A stretch of 64,000 bases of DNA from Promicromonospora umidemergens (GTDB lineage Bacteria > Actinomycetota > Actinomycetes > Actinomycetales > Cellulomonadaceae). The notes beneath the pieces were generated by a model, which was given only the letters and a program-made list of their open reading frames with translations, had not been told where the DNA came from and ran no database searches. The position numbers were made by a program, and so were the translations under genes. This document shows positions 34,006 through 41,344 of the stretch, in pieces; the stretch's first letter is position 1; each line of letters opens with the position of its first letter. Location: contig NZ_JAMTCT010000006.1 in NCBI RefSeq assembly GCF_024171995.1, positions 186,001-250,000 of the forward strand, given 5' to 3'.

Positions 34006-34863
34006 GTGTTCGGACCCGAGATCCTCGCCCGCTTCCTGTCCATCCCATCGCCGAAGGAAGACAAGTACGGGCAGCACTGGCAGTACAATTCGCGCTCTGA
34101 CCGTCACTCCAAGGTGGGCTGCTGGGGAATCGCTTTCGACATGCTCGCGCAGTCAGGGCTGATGCAACAGCACGCTACCGCCGGGAAGATTGTTCTCGGC
34201 GTGAACCACCCAATGCGCGATTTCAAGCACAACCGCGAGAAGGACCTCGATCTTGTCATCGCGCGGCCAGACCAGTCGCGTAGCGGAACAAAGGGTACGT
34301 TCCGTGGTCTGGTCACGTCGCTCGGAATCCCACTCTCGGCCGCGGAAGACGCACTTCTCCAGCAATTGCCGGACATTTCCATCGCGCCTGTCGGTGCCGT
34401 GCTCGTGTCGCTGGAAGCGAAAGCTGCAATGACCGCTCACGTCAAAGCCAAGCCCCGCCTCTACGATGAGCTCAACTCTTCGCACTCCGCAATTCACGGT
34501 GCGTCTAGCCAGGCACTCGCGATCGGCTATGTGCAGGTCAACCACTCGCCAGAGTTCTATTCTTCGGTGATCAACAGTCCTCTGCTCAAGCACGGACTCC
34601 CTACGGAGATCACGAAGCACAACCAGCCTAAGGACACGCTGGAGATCATCGACAAGGTTTCACAACTGCCTCGCCGTGTGGGCAAGTCCGGGGACGGGTT
34701 CGACGCCATCGGCATCACTGTGCTGGACATGATTAACGACTTCAAGACGCCCGTGAAGATCGTAACTGGATCTCCCGCACCGCAGCCAGGTTCCAACTTC
34801 CACTACGACGGCATGATCGTCCGGATGGCCAACGAATACGACGCCACTTTCGCTCACATCTGA
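34006..34863 (+). CDS. probable type II restriction endonuclease partnered with the C5 methyltransferase
   Basis: 285 residues from GTG 34006, chosen because TACGGT lies 7 nt upstream; GTG 33997 is also possible. A PD-(D/E)xK-like set is visible: acidic residues D80/D82 in REKDLDLVIARP, then E137-A-K139 in AVLVSLEAKAAMTAH after a hydrophobic strand. I know no named restriction enzyme with this sequence. Position directly after a C5 methyltransferase, matching GC content and the active-site-like motif support a restriction role. Its own promoter would allow delayed expression after methylation. Confidence 0.65.
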   Translation: MFGPEILARFLSIPSPKEDKYGQHWQYNSRSDRHSKVGCWGIAFDMLAQSGLMQQHATAGKIVLGVNHPMRDFKHNREKDLDLVIARPDQSRSGTKGTFRGLVTSLGIPLSAAEDALLQQLPDISIAPVGAVLVSLEAKAAMTAHVKAKPRLYDELNSSHSAIHGASSQALAIGYVQVNHSPEFYSSVINSPLLKHGLPTEITKHNQPKDTLEIIDKVSQLPRRVGKSGDGFDAIGITVLDMINDFKTPVKIVTGSPAPQPGSNFHYDGMIVRMANEYDATFAHI

Positions 34864-35174
34864 ATCACCCGATTTGGCACGTCGCCGTTGAGACAGAACT
34901 CGGCCGGAAAGAGCTGTAGCGAGCAACTCGGGCTGGGAGATGTCCGGGGGTGCGATCGAAGAACAAACGGTCGGCTGCGGGTGCGAACTACAACTCGAAC
35001 GCAGCGCGACGGCACGAACCGAGTTCGCCGTGAGGCAATAGAGATCATGGACGCCACTCAGCCTGAGGACGACCTTGAGAACGGCGATATGCCCCTTCGC
35101 CGAGAAGTAGCGCGCGGTCTGGCGGTTGTCGCGACTCGCCGCATGGAGCACTGGGGAGACGGCGCGGACGCCCC
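34864..35174. other. intergenic region after the restriction gene
   Basis: A plus-strand reading of about 100 codons (from 34888) is open but has no recognisable domain, no ribosome site and an odd Arg/Thr-rich composition. I do not call it a gene. No terminator or repeat stands out. Confidence 0.4.
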
Positions 35175-35679
35175 TCAGGAAGGCACTGCGTAGACGGCGG
35201 CGGGTTCGGTGAGGCCATCGCCGTATTGGTGGGTGAAGGTGGCGATCTGCACGGCTCCGAGGCGTTCGTAGAGCCGGATCGCGGCCCGGTCCTTGAGCAT
35301 GACGTCGAACGCAATCGCAAGACCTTGGCCCTGCGCGAAGTCCACCGCGGCTTCCATCAAGAGCCGGCCGGCCCCGCTGCCCCGGTGGTCGGGGTCCACG
35401 AACAGCCGGACGGGAACAGCCAAGAGGCCGGTGTCGCCGCCGCTGTGCTCCTGCCACGCTCAAGCCGCGTCATCCTCGGGTGTGGCACGTGTGAGGATGA
35501 TCTGCCCGACGGGCTGGTCGTCTTCAACGGCCGTCCGGCTCTCAAGCTCGTTGGGGTGGCGTAGCCAGCCTTCGGGGTCGGTCACGCCTTCGACAACCGT
35601 CCTGGGCGTGCACGCGGACCAGCACGGCGGCGAGGTCGGTCAGGTCTTCGCCCCGGCGGCGGCGGATCGTGAGGGTCAT
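35175..35679 (-). pseudogene. decayed GNAT acetyltransferase gene
   Basis: Read from ATG 35679 it encodes TLTIRRRRGEDLTDLAAVLV then RVHAQDG. About 5 nt are missing, shifting the frame. The protein continues in another frame as VEGVTDPEGWLRHPNELE to EDDAA, meets a TGA near 35470 where the intact paralogue at 27490 has Leu, and goes on to LFVDPDHRGSGAGRLLM and the normal end. Two disabling lesions make this a pseudogene. Its start overlaps the GntR stop. Confidence 0.85.
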
Positions 35680-36415
35680 CAGTAGTCCACGGGCATGTCG
35701 TAGTCGAGTGCTGAGTAGTCGGCGCGCATGTAGAAGTTCGTGACTTCGAACGGCTGCTTCTCGGCGGTCATGCCGGTGTGCCACAGATCGATCATGGGCA
35801 CGCCCGGCGGTAGGTCGAGGCCTTCGGCCTCTTCCCGCGTGGCCGGCTGCGCGGTGATCTCTTCGCGGACGTTGGCGATGGTGTAGCCGAGGTCTTCGAG
35901 TCGGCCGTAGAGACGGCGCTTGCCGAGGTTTTCGGCCTTCGCAAGGGCCGTGCCCTTGGCGATGGACCACGGGATGAACGTGATGCCGACCTGCATGGGT
36001 ACCTCGTCGGCGAAGTACCAGTTCTCGCGGCGTACGACGTCGGTCCCGGGTTCGATGCCGAGCCGTTCCGCGACGTCGACGTCGGCAGGGACTCGTTCTG
36101 CGCTGCGGACCTCGACCCGCGGAGTCTTGCCTGCGCCCGGGCCTCGGCGCCGAACGGGCCGTGTCTGGTGACCGCTCGCATCGGGGTCGTGTAACGCAGC
36201 CGGCCAAAGCGCATCCAGCAGGGACGCTCGCGGATGAAGTAACCCCCGGCCGTGCTCGGACCGGACAAGCCCTTCTTGGATGAGTTCCTGGATGGCAGCC
36301 CGCACTGTGTTCCGGGCGCCGTGATAGGTCGGGGCGAGCACTCGCTCGGATGGCAACTTGTCGCCGGCGCGGAACTCGCCGAAGTGGATCGCGTCCCGCA
36401 GTGATCCTCTGCGAC
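35679..36415 (-). pseudogene. decayed GntR/UTRA regulator gene
   Basis: The wing-helix text (LRDAIHFGEFRAGDKLPSER, NTVRAAIQELIQEGLVRSEH) and the UTRA domain down to MRADYSALDY and the DMPVDY end are clear. A one-base gain near 36243 moves GYFIRERP into another frame until a one-base loss near 36142 restores it. Two extra bases near 36405 cut off the N-terminus, and no start codon with a ribosome site remains. It would have regulated the adjoining acetyltransferase. Confidence 0.8.
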
Positions 36416-36468
36416 CTCACCATCGACCTCGCCCGCGACTACCAGCCACGCGGTACCAGACCCCACAC

Positions 36469-36515
36469 ATGACAATGGCCCGAACCCACAATCCGTGGGT
36501 TCGGGCCATTGTCAT
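36469..36515. terminator. perfect hairpin downstream of tRNA-Ser
   Basis: 21-nt arms at 36469-36489 and 36495-36515 pair perfectly around a 5-nt loop, starting 20 bp past the tRNA 3' end. A different hairpin sits in this position in repeats A and B, so this one probably arrived with an integrated element. Confidence 0.65.
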
Positions 36516-36534
36516 GTCCTGCGACATCACAACG

Positions 36535-36621
36535 CGGTAGCGGTGGGATTTGAACCCACGGTGGACTTTCACCCACACACGCTTTCGAGGCGTGCTCCTT
36601 AGGCCGCTCGGACACGCTACC
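36535..36621 (-). tRNA. tRNA-Ser (anticodon CGA)
   Basis: An 87-nt gene. Acceptor strands GGTAGCG and CGCTACC pair fully with discriminator G at 36535. The anticodon arm is CACGC-CTCGAAA-GCGTG, giving anticodon CGA (codon UCG). A long variable arm follows and the T-arm is GTGGGTTCAAATCCCAC. CCA is not encoded. Partial copies of its 3' end at 30060-30076 and 31235-31251 mark it as an integration target. Confidence 0.95.
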
Positions 36622-36816
36622 TTCGCCCACCACACAACAGCAGCGGGCCGTAGCAGGATACCCGGTCAGAGCCCGGTTCCACGAATCGGCCGCCGGACCC
36701 CGGTCGCACGGCCGCGAGCGCCTCCCTGTCCGACGGCTGTCCGACGACCAGACCCGCCAGATCCTCCGGCCGCGTCACATCATCCGGCGACCCTGACCCG
36801 ACCGTAGAGTGGCCCC

Positions 36817-37542
36817 ATGGCGACGACCGCTGACGCAGAACCTCTTCCCGACACTGCGGCAGACGCTGCGGAGGACCCTTCGGACGCCAAGGTGGGCGAT
36901 CTCGTCGAGCGCACGGCGGCCTCGATCCGCTCGTGGATCATCACGGGCAAGGCCCGGCCGGGCGAGCGACTCTCGGAGAAGGCTGTATCTGAGACCCTCG
37001 CGGTCTCCCGCAATACGCTCCGTGAGTCGTTCCGGGTGCTGACCCACGAGAACCTGCTCGTCCGGCGCCCGCATGCCGGCGTCATGGTGGCCGTCCCGAC
37101 GCTGGCGTCGATCCTCGACATCTACCGCGTGCGCCGCATGATCGAGGGGCAGGCCCTGCGGGGCGCGCTGCCCGGTCACCCGGCCACGGACATCATGCGC
37201 AAGGCCGTCGAGAGCGCGGAACAGGCCCGCGACGAGAAGGACTGGCGCACGGCCGGAACGGCCAACATGGAGTTCCACCGCGGGATCGTCGCGCTCTGCG
37301 ACAGCGAGCACCTGGACCGGCTCTATGCCACCGTCTCGGCGGAGCTGCGCCTCGCGTTCGGCCTCCTGGCGAACCCGGAGTACCTGCACGCCCCTTACGT
37401 GGCGCGCAACGCGCGCATCCTGGAGATGACCCTTGCCGGGGACAGCGCGGCCGCCGCCGCGGAGCTCGACGAGTACCTGGTCCAGTCGGAGCGGACGGTC
37501 GCCGCCGCGTACTCGCGGCGCACACCTGGTGATCCCGCCTGA
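36817..37542 (+). CDS. GntR-family regulator with FCD domain (FadR-like)
   Basis: 241 residues: an Asp/Ala-rich head, a winged helix (SIRSWIITGKARPGERLSEK, VSRNTLRESFRVLTHENLL, residues about 36-90) and an FCD helical domain with the metal-ligand pattern ILDIYRVRRMIEGQALR and MEFHRGIVALCDSEHLDRLY. FCD regulators usually sense carboxylic acids. TAGAGT ends 6 nt before the ATG, a leaderless start. No catabolic operon is next to it, so targets are unknown. Confidence 0.88.
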   Translation: MATTADAEPLPDTAADAAEDPSDAKVGDLVERTAASIRSWIITGKARPGERLSEKAVSETLAVSRNTLRESFRVLTHENLLVRRPHAGVMVAVPTLASILDIYRVRRMIEGQALRGALPGHPATDIMRKAVESAEQARDEKDWRTAGTANMEFHRGIVALCDSEHLDRLYATVSAELRLAFGLLANPEYLHAPYVARNARILEMTLAGDSAAAAAELDEYLVQSERTVAAAYSRRTPGDPA

Positions 37543-37548
37543 CGCCGT

Positions 37549-38151
37549 TCACCGCACCGGCAGCACCGCCAGCAGCTCGTCCAGCTGCACCCTCGTGGTC
37601 GCGACGTATCCGCCGCGCAAGCGCATCGCCGCGTCCCAGACCTCTCGCTCCCCCGATGACTGCCGCTCCAGCACGCTCATGTTCTCGGTGAGGTCCAGCC
37701 GCCGGTTGAACCCCTGGACGGTGTCACGCCAGCGGTGCAGGCCCGTCACGAGGGTGGTGTCCCGACGCCGGTCGAGCGCACCCGACACGAGCGCGGCGTC
37801 GACGGCGGAGACCGCGAGCCGCGCGAAGACGGCTCGCGGGCGATCGTCCGTGGTCCGCGCGAACTCGTTGTCCGCGAGGACTGCTTGGTTCCGCTCCAGC
37901 TCACGCCGGATGGCCGCGAGCACCTGAGCGTGTCGTTCCGCCTCGCTGCTCAGCCGCTCCACGATGAGCCCGGTCAGGCCCGCCACCAGCGTCAGCGAGT
38001 TCACCGCCGGCTCCCAGCGTGGCTCTCCTGGCAGCACGAACCACAGGACACCGAGCACGAACGCCGCGGCCAGCAGCACGTAGGTGACTATGGCGACAGT
38101 GGCGCGCGCGACGGTGACGTGCCGCTCCACCAGCCGGCCGAGCCCCGGCAC
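37549..38151 (-). CDS. two-TM membrane protein, paralogue of the protein at 43467
   Basis: 200 residues from GTG 38151: a basic head, two closely spaced transmembrane helices (about residues 15-35 and 45-65) joined by a short loop with the motif W-x-P-x-V-NSLTLVAGLTGLIVER, then a cytoplasmic helical domain (RRELERNQAVLADNE, SAVDAALVSGALDRR, LHRWRDTVQGFNRRLDLTEN). The paralogue at 43467-44111 shares the whole layout. It begins 2 bp after a small protein gene, so the two are one operon. Function unknown. Confidence 0.7.
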   Translation of the reverse strand: MPGLGRLVERHVTVARATVAIVTYVLLAAAFVLGVLWFVLPGEPRWEPAVNSLTLVAGLTGLIVERLSSEAERHAQVLAAIRRELERNQAVLADNEFARTTDDRPRAVFARLAVSAVDAALVSGALDRRRDTTLVTGLHRWRDTVQGFNRRLDLTENMSVLERQSSGEREVWDAAMRLRGGYVATTRVQLDELLAVLPVR

Positions 38152-38153
38152 GC

Positions 38154-38474
38154 TCAGGCCCAGATGGTGAACGGCCGGTCGTCCACCCGCGGCTCCGCGG
38201 GTGCCGGCGGGCCCACGACGTAGACCCGGTCGCCGGGCCGGAGGGCGTCGAGGATGCGCTCGAGGACGGCCGCAGCGCCGTCGTCGTCCACGACCACGAG
38301 GTCCAGGTGCAGGGATTGAACCCCCTGCCGGGCCGGTACGGGAGGCAGGCCGGGCTCGCGCACGCCTGCCCCCGCCCGTGCCTTGCGCCGGAGCCGCGGA
38401 ACCGCTCGGACCAGCAGGCCGAGCCGGTGCTCCACGGGCTGCTGCTGCACTGTCGGTTCGGCCATGTCGGTCAT
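38154..38474 (-). CDS. small soluble protein coupled to the two-TM gene
   Basis: 106 residues: a Gln/Arg-rich N-terminal half and a C-terminal alpha/beta segment (LHLDLVVVDDDGAAAVLERI, LRPGDRVYVVGPP, DDRPFTIWA). The ILDALRPGDRVYVVG wording hints at a nucleotide- or sugar-binding fold but no catalytic motif is visible. It precedes the two-TM gene by 2 bp, suggesting the products act together, as the methyltransferase-like protein may with the paralogous two-TM protein at 43467. A start 9 bp later is possible. Confidence 0.6.
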   Translation of the reverse strand: MTDMAEPTVQQQPVEHRLGLLVRAVPRLRRKARAGAGVREPGLPPVPARQGVQSLHLDLVVVDDDGAAAVLERILDALRPGDRVYVVGPPAPAEPRVDDRPFTIWA

Positions 38475-38538
38475 CCTCCGGCGTGGGCGGGCAGGTCTCG
38501 CTGCACATCCAGATTAGCGCCGTCCGACAGAAGTATCT

Positions 38539-38551
38539 AGGTTGTTGAACA
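38539..38551. promoter_or_regulatory. AGGTTGTTGAACA motif, copy 1
   Basis: This 13-bp word recurs with one change at 40161-40173 on the same strand. It sits in the short promoter region before the remnant carbohydrate-binding gene. A shared sugar-gene regulator site is possible. Confidence 0.35.
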
Positions 38552-38579
38552 ATTTGCCACCAGGCCGCTGCTGCGTGAC

Positions 38580-38930
38580 ATGTCCGCGGACCCGTCCCCA
38601 GGATTTTCCCAGCCGGCGCCAGGCTTGCCCCAGCCGCACCACAGGGCGCCTCTTGACGGCCGACGACGCCGCGGCGGAGGCGACGACCGAGCAGGACGCG
38701 GCCGGCACGGCCACACCGGTGCGCCCGCGGAGGGCAAGGCTCCGGCGTCGGGCACCGTGCCGCAGGGCGAGCCGCCGCAGAGCGGCGGTGGCATGCCGGG
38801 CGATACCGCGGGCGACTTCTCGCTGGCGATCACCGGCGGTGAGGTCACGGTCGACGCAGGGGGCGACGGCACGGTCGACAGCGATGGCGGGCGGGGCCCC
38901 GGAAGGCACGGACCGGGCACCCGCCCCTGA
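38580..38930 (+). pseudogene. remnant of a carbohydrate-binding-domain (DUF4353-like) exported protein
   Basis: An open frame of 116 codons has a Gly/Pro-rich low-complexity body and one recognisable stretch near the end, AGDFSLAITGGEVTVDAGGD. This resembles a single repeat of the 'GG-x-V-T-V-x-AGGDG-x-D-S-x-G' beta domain found in longer cell-surface proteins. No signal peptide is present. I read it as an internally deleted leftover rather than a working gene, but a small expressed protein cannot be excluded. Confidence 0.35.
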
Positions 38931-38940
38931 CCAGGCGAGC

Positions 38941-38998
38941 TGAGTGCTGGATACTTGTCGGGCCTGACGGTCCGAACCCGACAAGTACCCAGCACTCA
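38941..38998. terminator. long bidirectional hairpin before arabinanase gene end
   Basis: 22-nt arms at 38941-38962 and 38977-38998 pair with one mismatch around a 14-nt loop, between converging reading frames. Confidence 0.7.
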
Positions 38999-39015
38999 AC
39001 GATCGAGCCTGTCCG

Positions 39016-40068
39016 TCAGTAGACGTATGGCCAGCCTGCGCCGTCGTAGGCCAGCAGGTTGATGCCCAGTCGGGACGCCCCGCCGTCCGTGTAGTAGTGG
39101 TAGAAGAGTGCGTCGGCGTCGTTGTCGGCGAACACCGCCTGATGGCCAGGGCCGTTGATGCTCCCGTGGCTCGCGAGGATCTCCGTGCCACCGCCCGAGT
39201 TCATGGCGGTCCCTGCGCGGTCGACGTAAGGACCGGTGACCGACGTCGAACGGCCCACCATCAGGCGGTACGTGCTGTTGGCACCCTGGCAGCAGGTGTC
39301 GAACGAGACGAACAGGTAGTAGTAGCCGCCTCTGTAGTGGATGGTCGGCGCCTCGACGGCACCGCCACCCCTGCTCGCGATGCTGGTGAGCTGGGTCCCG
39401 GACCGCTTGCCCGTCGAGGAGTCGATGCTGATCATCTTGATGCCCGACCAGAACGAGCCGAAGCTCAGGTGCCACCGGCCGGACTGGTCGATGACCAGGT
39501 TCGGGTCGATGGCGTTCCAGCCGTCCGACGTCCTCGACTCGATGACGAGGCCCTGGTTGGTCCACGAGCCCTGGGCGCCTGTGGTGCTCGTGGCGAGGAA
39601 GATCGCCGAACGGTTCGAGCCGAACGTCGAGGCCGAGTAGTACAGGTAGTAGCGGCCGCCCACGTAGGTGATGTCCGGCGCCCAGACGTGGTTGCTGCCG
39701 TTCGTGTACGGGTGCGCCCAGGGGACACCGTTCGGGAACGCGGCCCCGGCGTCGTTCCACCGGGTACGGTCCGTGGACGTCTTCAGGGTGATCCCGTTGC
39801 CCGTGTGGGCGAGCAGATAGTTGCCGGCGGGTGACTTGGCGACCTCCGGGTCGTGCACACCCGTGCTGCCGGTGACGACGCCAGGGTTGGGGTAGTCCGC
39901 CTGGGCGGCCGCCGCCGTGACCGACGCCGGCGCGCCGGCCGAGCCGTCTGCCACGACCGGGCTGCCCGACGCCGCGGGACTGATCGCGAGCCCTGCGGCG
40001 ACGAGCAGCGCGACGGCCGCCTGTCGGGGTCGGGCGCTGCTGCTGGATCGTGCTCGGAACTGGTGCAT
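39016..40068 (-). CDS. secreted GH43 arabinan endo-1,5-alpha-L-arabinanase
   Basis: 350 residues with a signal peptide (basic RARSSSSARPRQ head, hydrophobic core, cleavage near SGSPVVA) and a five-bladed GH43 propeller. Expected catalytic residues are the base Asp in TGVHDPEV, the pKa modulator Asp in AIDPNLV and the acid Glu in VEAPTI. WAPDITYVGGRYYLYYS and SFDTCCQGANSTYR fit endo-arabinanases. It would degrade plant arabinan outside the cell. GGAGG precedes the ATG. A LacI-type palindrome lies 43 bp upstream, so repression relieved by arabinose or its oligomers is likely. Confidence 0.92.
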   Translation of the reverse strand: MHQFRARSSSSARPRQAAVALLVAAGLAISPAASGSPVVADGSAGAPASVTAAAAQADYPNPGVVTGSTGVHDPEVAKSPAGNYLLAHTGNGITLKTSTDRTRWNDAGAAFPNGVPWAHPYTNGSNHVWAPDITYVGGRYYLYYSASTFGSNRSAIFLATSTTGAQGSWTNQGLVIESRTSDGWNAIDPNLVIDQSGRWHLSFGSFWSGIKMISIDSSTGKRSGTQLTSIASRGGGAVEAPTIHYRGGYYYLFVSFDTCCQGANSTYRLMVGRSTSVTGPYVDRAGTAMNSGGGTEILASHGSINGPGHQAVFADNDADALFYHYYTDGGASRLGINLLAYDGAGWPYVY

Positions 40069-40111
40069 CGTTGCCTCCGTCCGGAACGTGCCGACAGCGA
40101 CGGGGCCCAGT

Positions 40112-40125
40112 TGTGAGCGCTCACA
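40112..40125. promoter_or_regulatory. LacI-family operator upstream of arabinanase
   Basis: TGTGAGCGCTCACA is a perfect 14-bp palindrome with the central CG typical of LacI/GalR-family sites, 44 bp upstream of the arabinanase start. The regulator gene is not in the window. Confidence 0.75.
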
Positions 40126-40153
40126 TTCCGGACCGGACCATCGTCGCTCCGGC

Positions 40154-40173
40154 TTCTACAAGGTTGTAGAACA
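40154..40173. promoter_or_regulatory. inverted repeat and second copy of the AGGTTGT-GAACA motif
   Basis: TTCTACAA-GG-TTGTAGAA (40154-40171) has perfect 8-bp arms. The right part continues as AGGTTGTAGAACA (40161-40173), matching 38539-38551 at 12 of 13 bases. It may be a second site for regulation of the arabinanase promoter. Confidence 0.4.
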
Positions 40174-40318
40174 GTGTGGGGCGGGTGAATTGGCACGTCA
40201 AGGGGTAGTCGCGAGCAGTGTCGCCTGCGCACCCGGACCGCCCGTCGGAGCGGGATTCGGACTGTCAGATGTCCCACCTTGCGGGGTAGCCTTCCGACAC
40301 CGCCGAGGGAGGACACCG

Positions 40319-41275
40319 ATGCCCGCGCCCACGCTCTTCGACTACTCGGACCACAGTCCGTACTCGAACCCCGGAACTCACGCAGGATTCTTCAGCGAGC
40401 TGAGCACCGAACCGGAAGAGCTGCACCGGTTCGCCTGCTCCGCCGTCGTGCACTACCGGGCCGACGGCCCGACGCTCACCGAAGCGCAGAAGGCTGATCC
40501 GGACCGGCGCTGGCTGACGTCGATCCTGGACGCCGCCGAGGCGCGGGCCGCGCTCGACGGGCCGCGGACGTTCTCGCAACAGGTCGCCGGCTGCTGCCGC
40601 GACCACACCCTGATCTCGCTCGGTGTGCTGCGGACGCACGGCATCCCCGCGCGGTCCCGGATCGGGTTCGCCACGTACTTCGCGGCAGGCTGGAACAGCG
40701 ACCACGTGGTGGGTGAACGCTGGGACGGCGGACGCTGGGTACGGTTCGACCCGGAGCTCCGCCAGGAGGACTTCGACTTCGACGTCCACGACATGCCCAC
40801 GGGACCTGAGTCGCCGTTCCTCACGGCGGCCGAGGCGTGGCTCGCGATCCGCGCGGGGACGGCCGACCCCGCGGCGTTCGGCGTGGACCCGGGTCTGCCG
40901 GACCTGAGCGGCAAGGACTTCGTCCGCTGCTACGTCCTGTACGAGGTGGCGCACCGGCACCGCGACGAGCTGCTGCTCTGGGACCTGTGGGGACCGGAGC
41001 TGAGCACGCGGCGTGTCCGTGAGGCCGGCGACGGGCGGGCTGCGACCTGGGTCCAGGAGGCCGGCGTGCCGGGCGACGACGTCTCGGACGCCGAGTTCGA
41101 CGCCGTCGCCGACGAGCTCGCCTACCTGCTCGTCGCCGCCGACGCCGGGGACGACGAGGCCGCCGACCAGCTCGCCGAACTGTACCGCGAGGACGTGCGG
41201 CTGCACCCGGGCGGACGCGTCCTCACCCTGTCCCCCACCGGCCACGCCGGCATCACGGACCTCGCCGCCCACTGA
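40319..41275 (+). CDS. transglutaminase-like domain protein
   Basis: 318 residues from ATG 40319, preceded by GAGGGAGGA. The transglutaminase-like triad can be seen: Cys in QVAGCCRDHTLISLGVLR, His in NSDHVVGERW and Asp in WVRFDPEL, with the usual GIPARSRIGFA strand between. It lacks a signal peptide or TM helix, so it is cytoplasmic; such proteins are usually peptidases or amidases rather than crosslinking enzymes. The C-terminal third is helical and acidic. It converges on the sirtuin gene across a long hairpin. Confidence 0.8.
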   Translation: MPAPTLFDYSDHSPYSNPGTHAGFFSELSTEPEELHRFACSAVVHYRADGPTLTEAQKADPDRRWLTSILDAAEARAALDGPRTFSQQVAGCCRDHTLISLGVLRTHGIPARSRIGFATYFAAGWNSDHVVGERWDGGRWVRFDPELRQEDFDFDVHDMPTGPESPFLTAAEAWLAIRAGTADPAAFGVDPGLPDLSGKDFVRCYVLYEVAHRHRDELLLWDLWGPELSTRRVREAGDGRAATWVQEAGVPGDDVSDAEFDAVADELAYLLVAADAGDDEAADQLAELYREDVRLHPGGRVLTLSPTGHAGITDLAAH

Positions 41276-41279
41276 CGTT

Positions 41280-41342
41280 GGTCGTGGGCGTGATCGTTGC
41301 GACTTCCAGCCCGTTCCAGGCGCAACGAGCACGCCCACGACC
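41280..41342. terminator. long bidirectional hairpin between convergent genes
   Basis: 22-nt arms at 41280-41301 and 41321-41342 pair with one mismatch around a 19-nt loop, filling the gap between the transglutaminase-like and sirtuin genes. Confidence 0.7.
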
Positions 41343-41344
41343 AT

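Noticed and set aside
34888-35193. 101-codon open frame after the restriction gene
   Set aside because: No ribosome site, no family signal and a composition unlike its neighbours.
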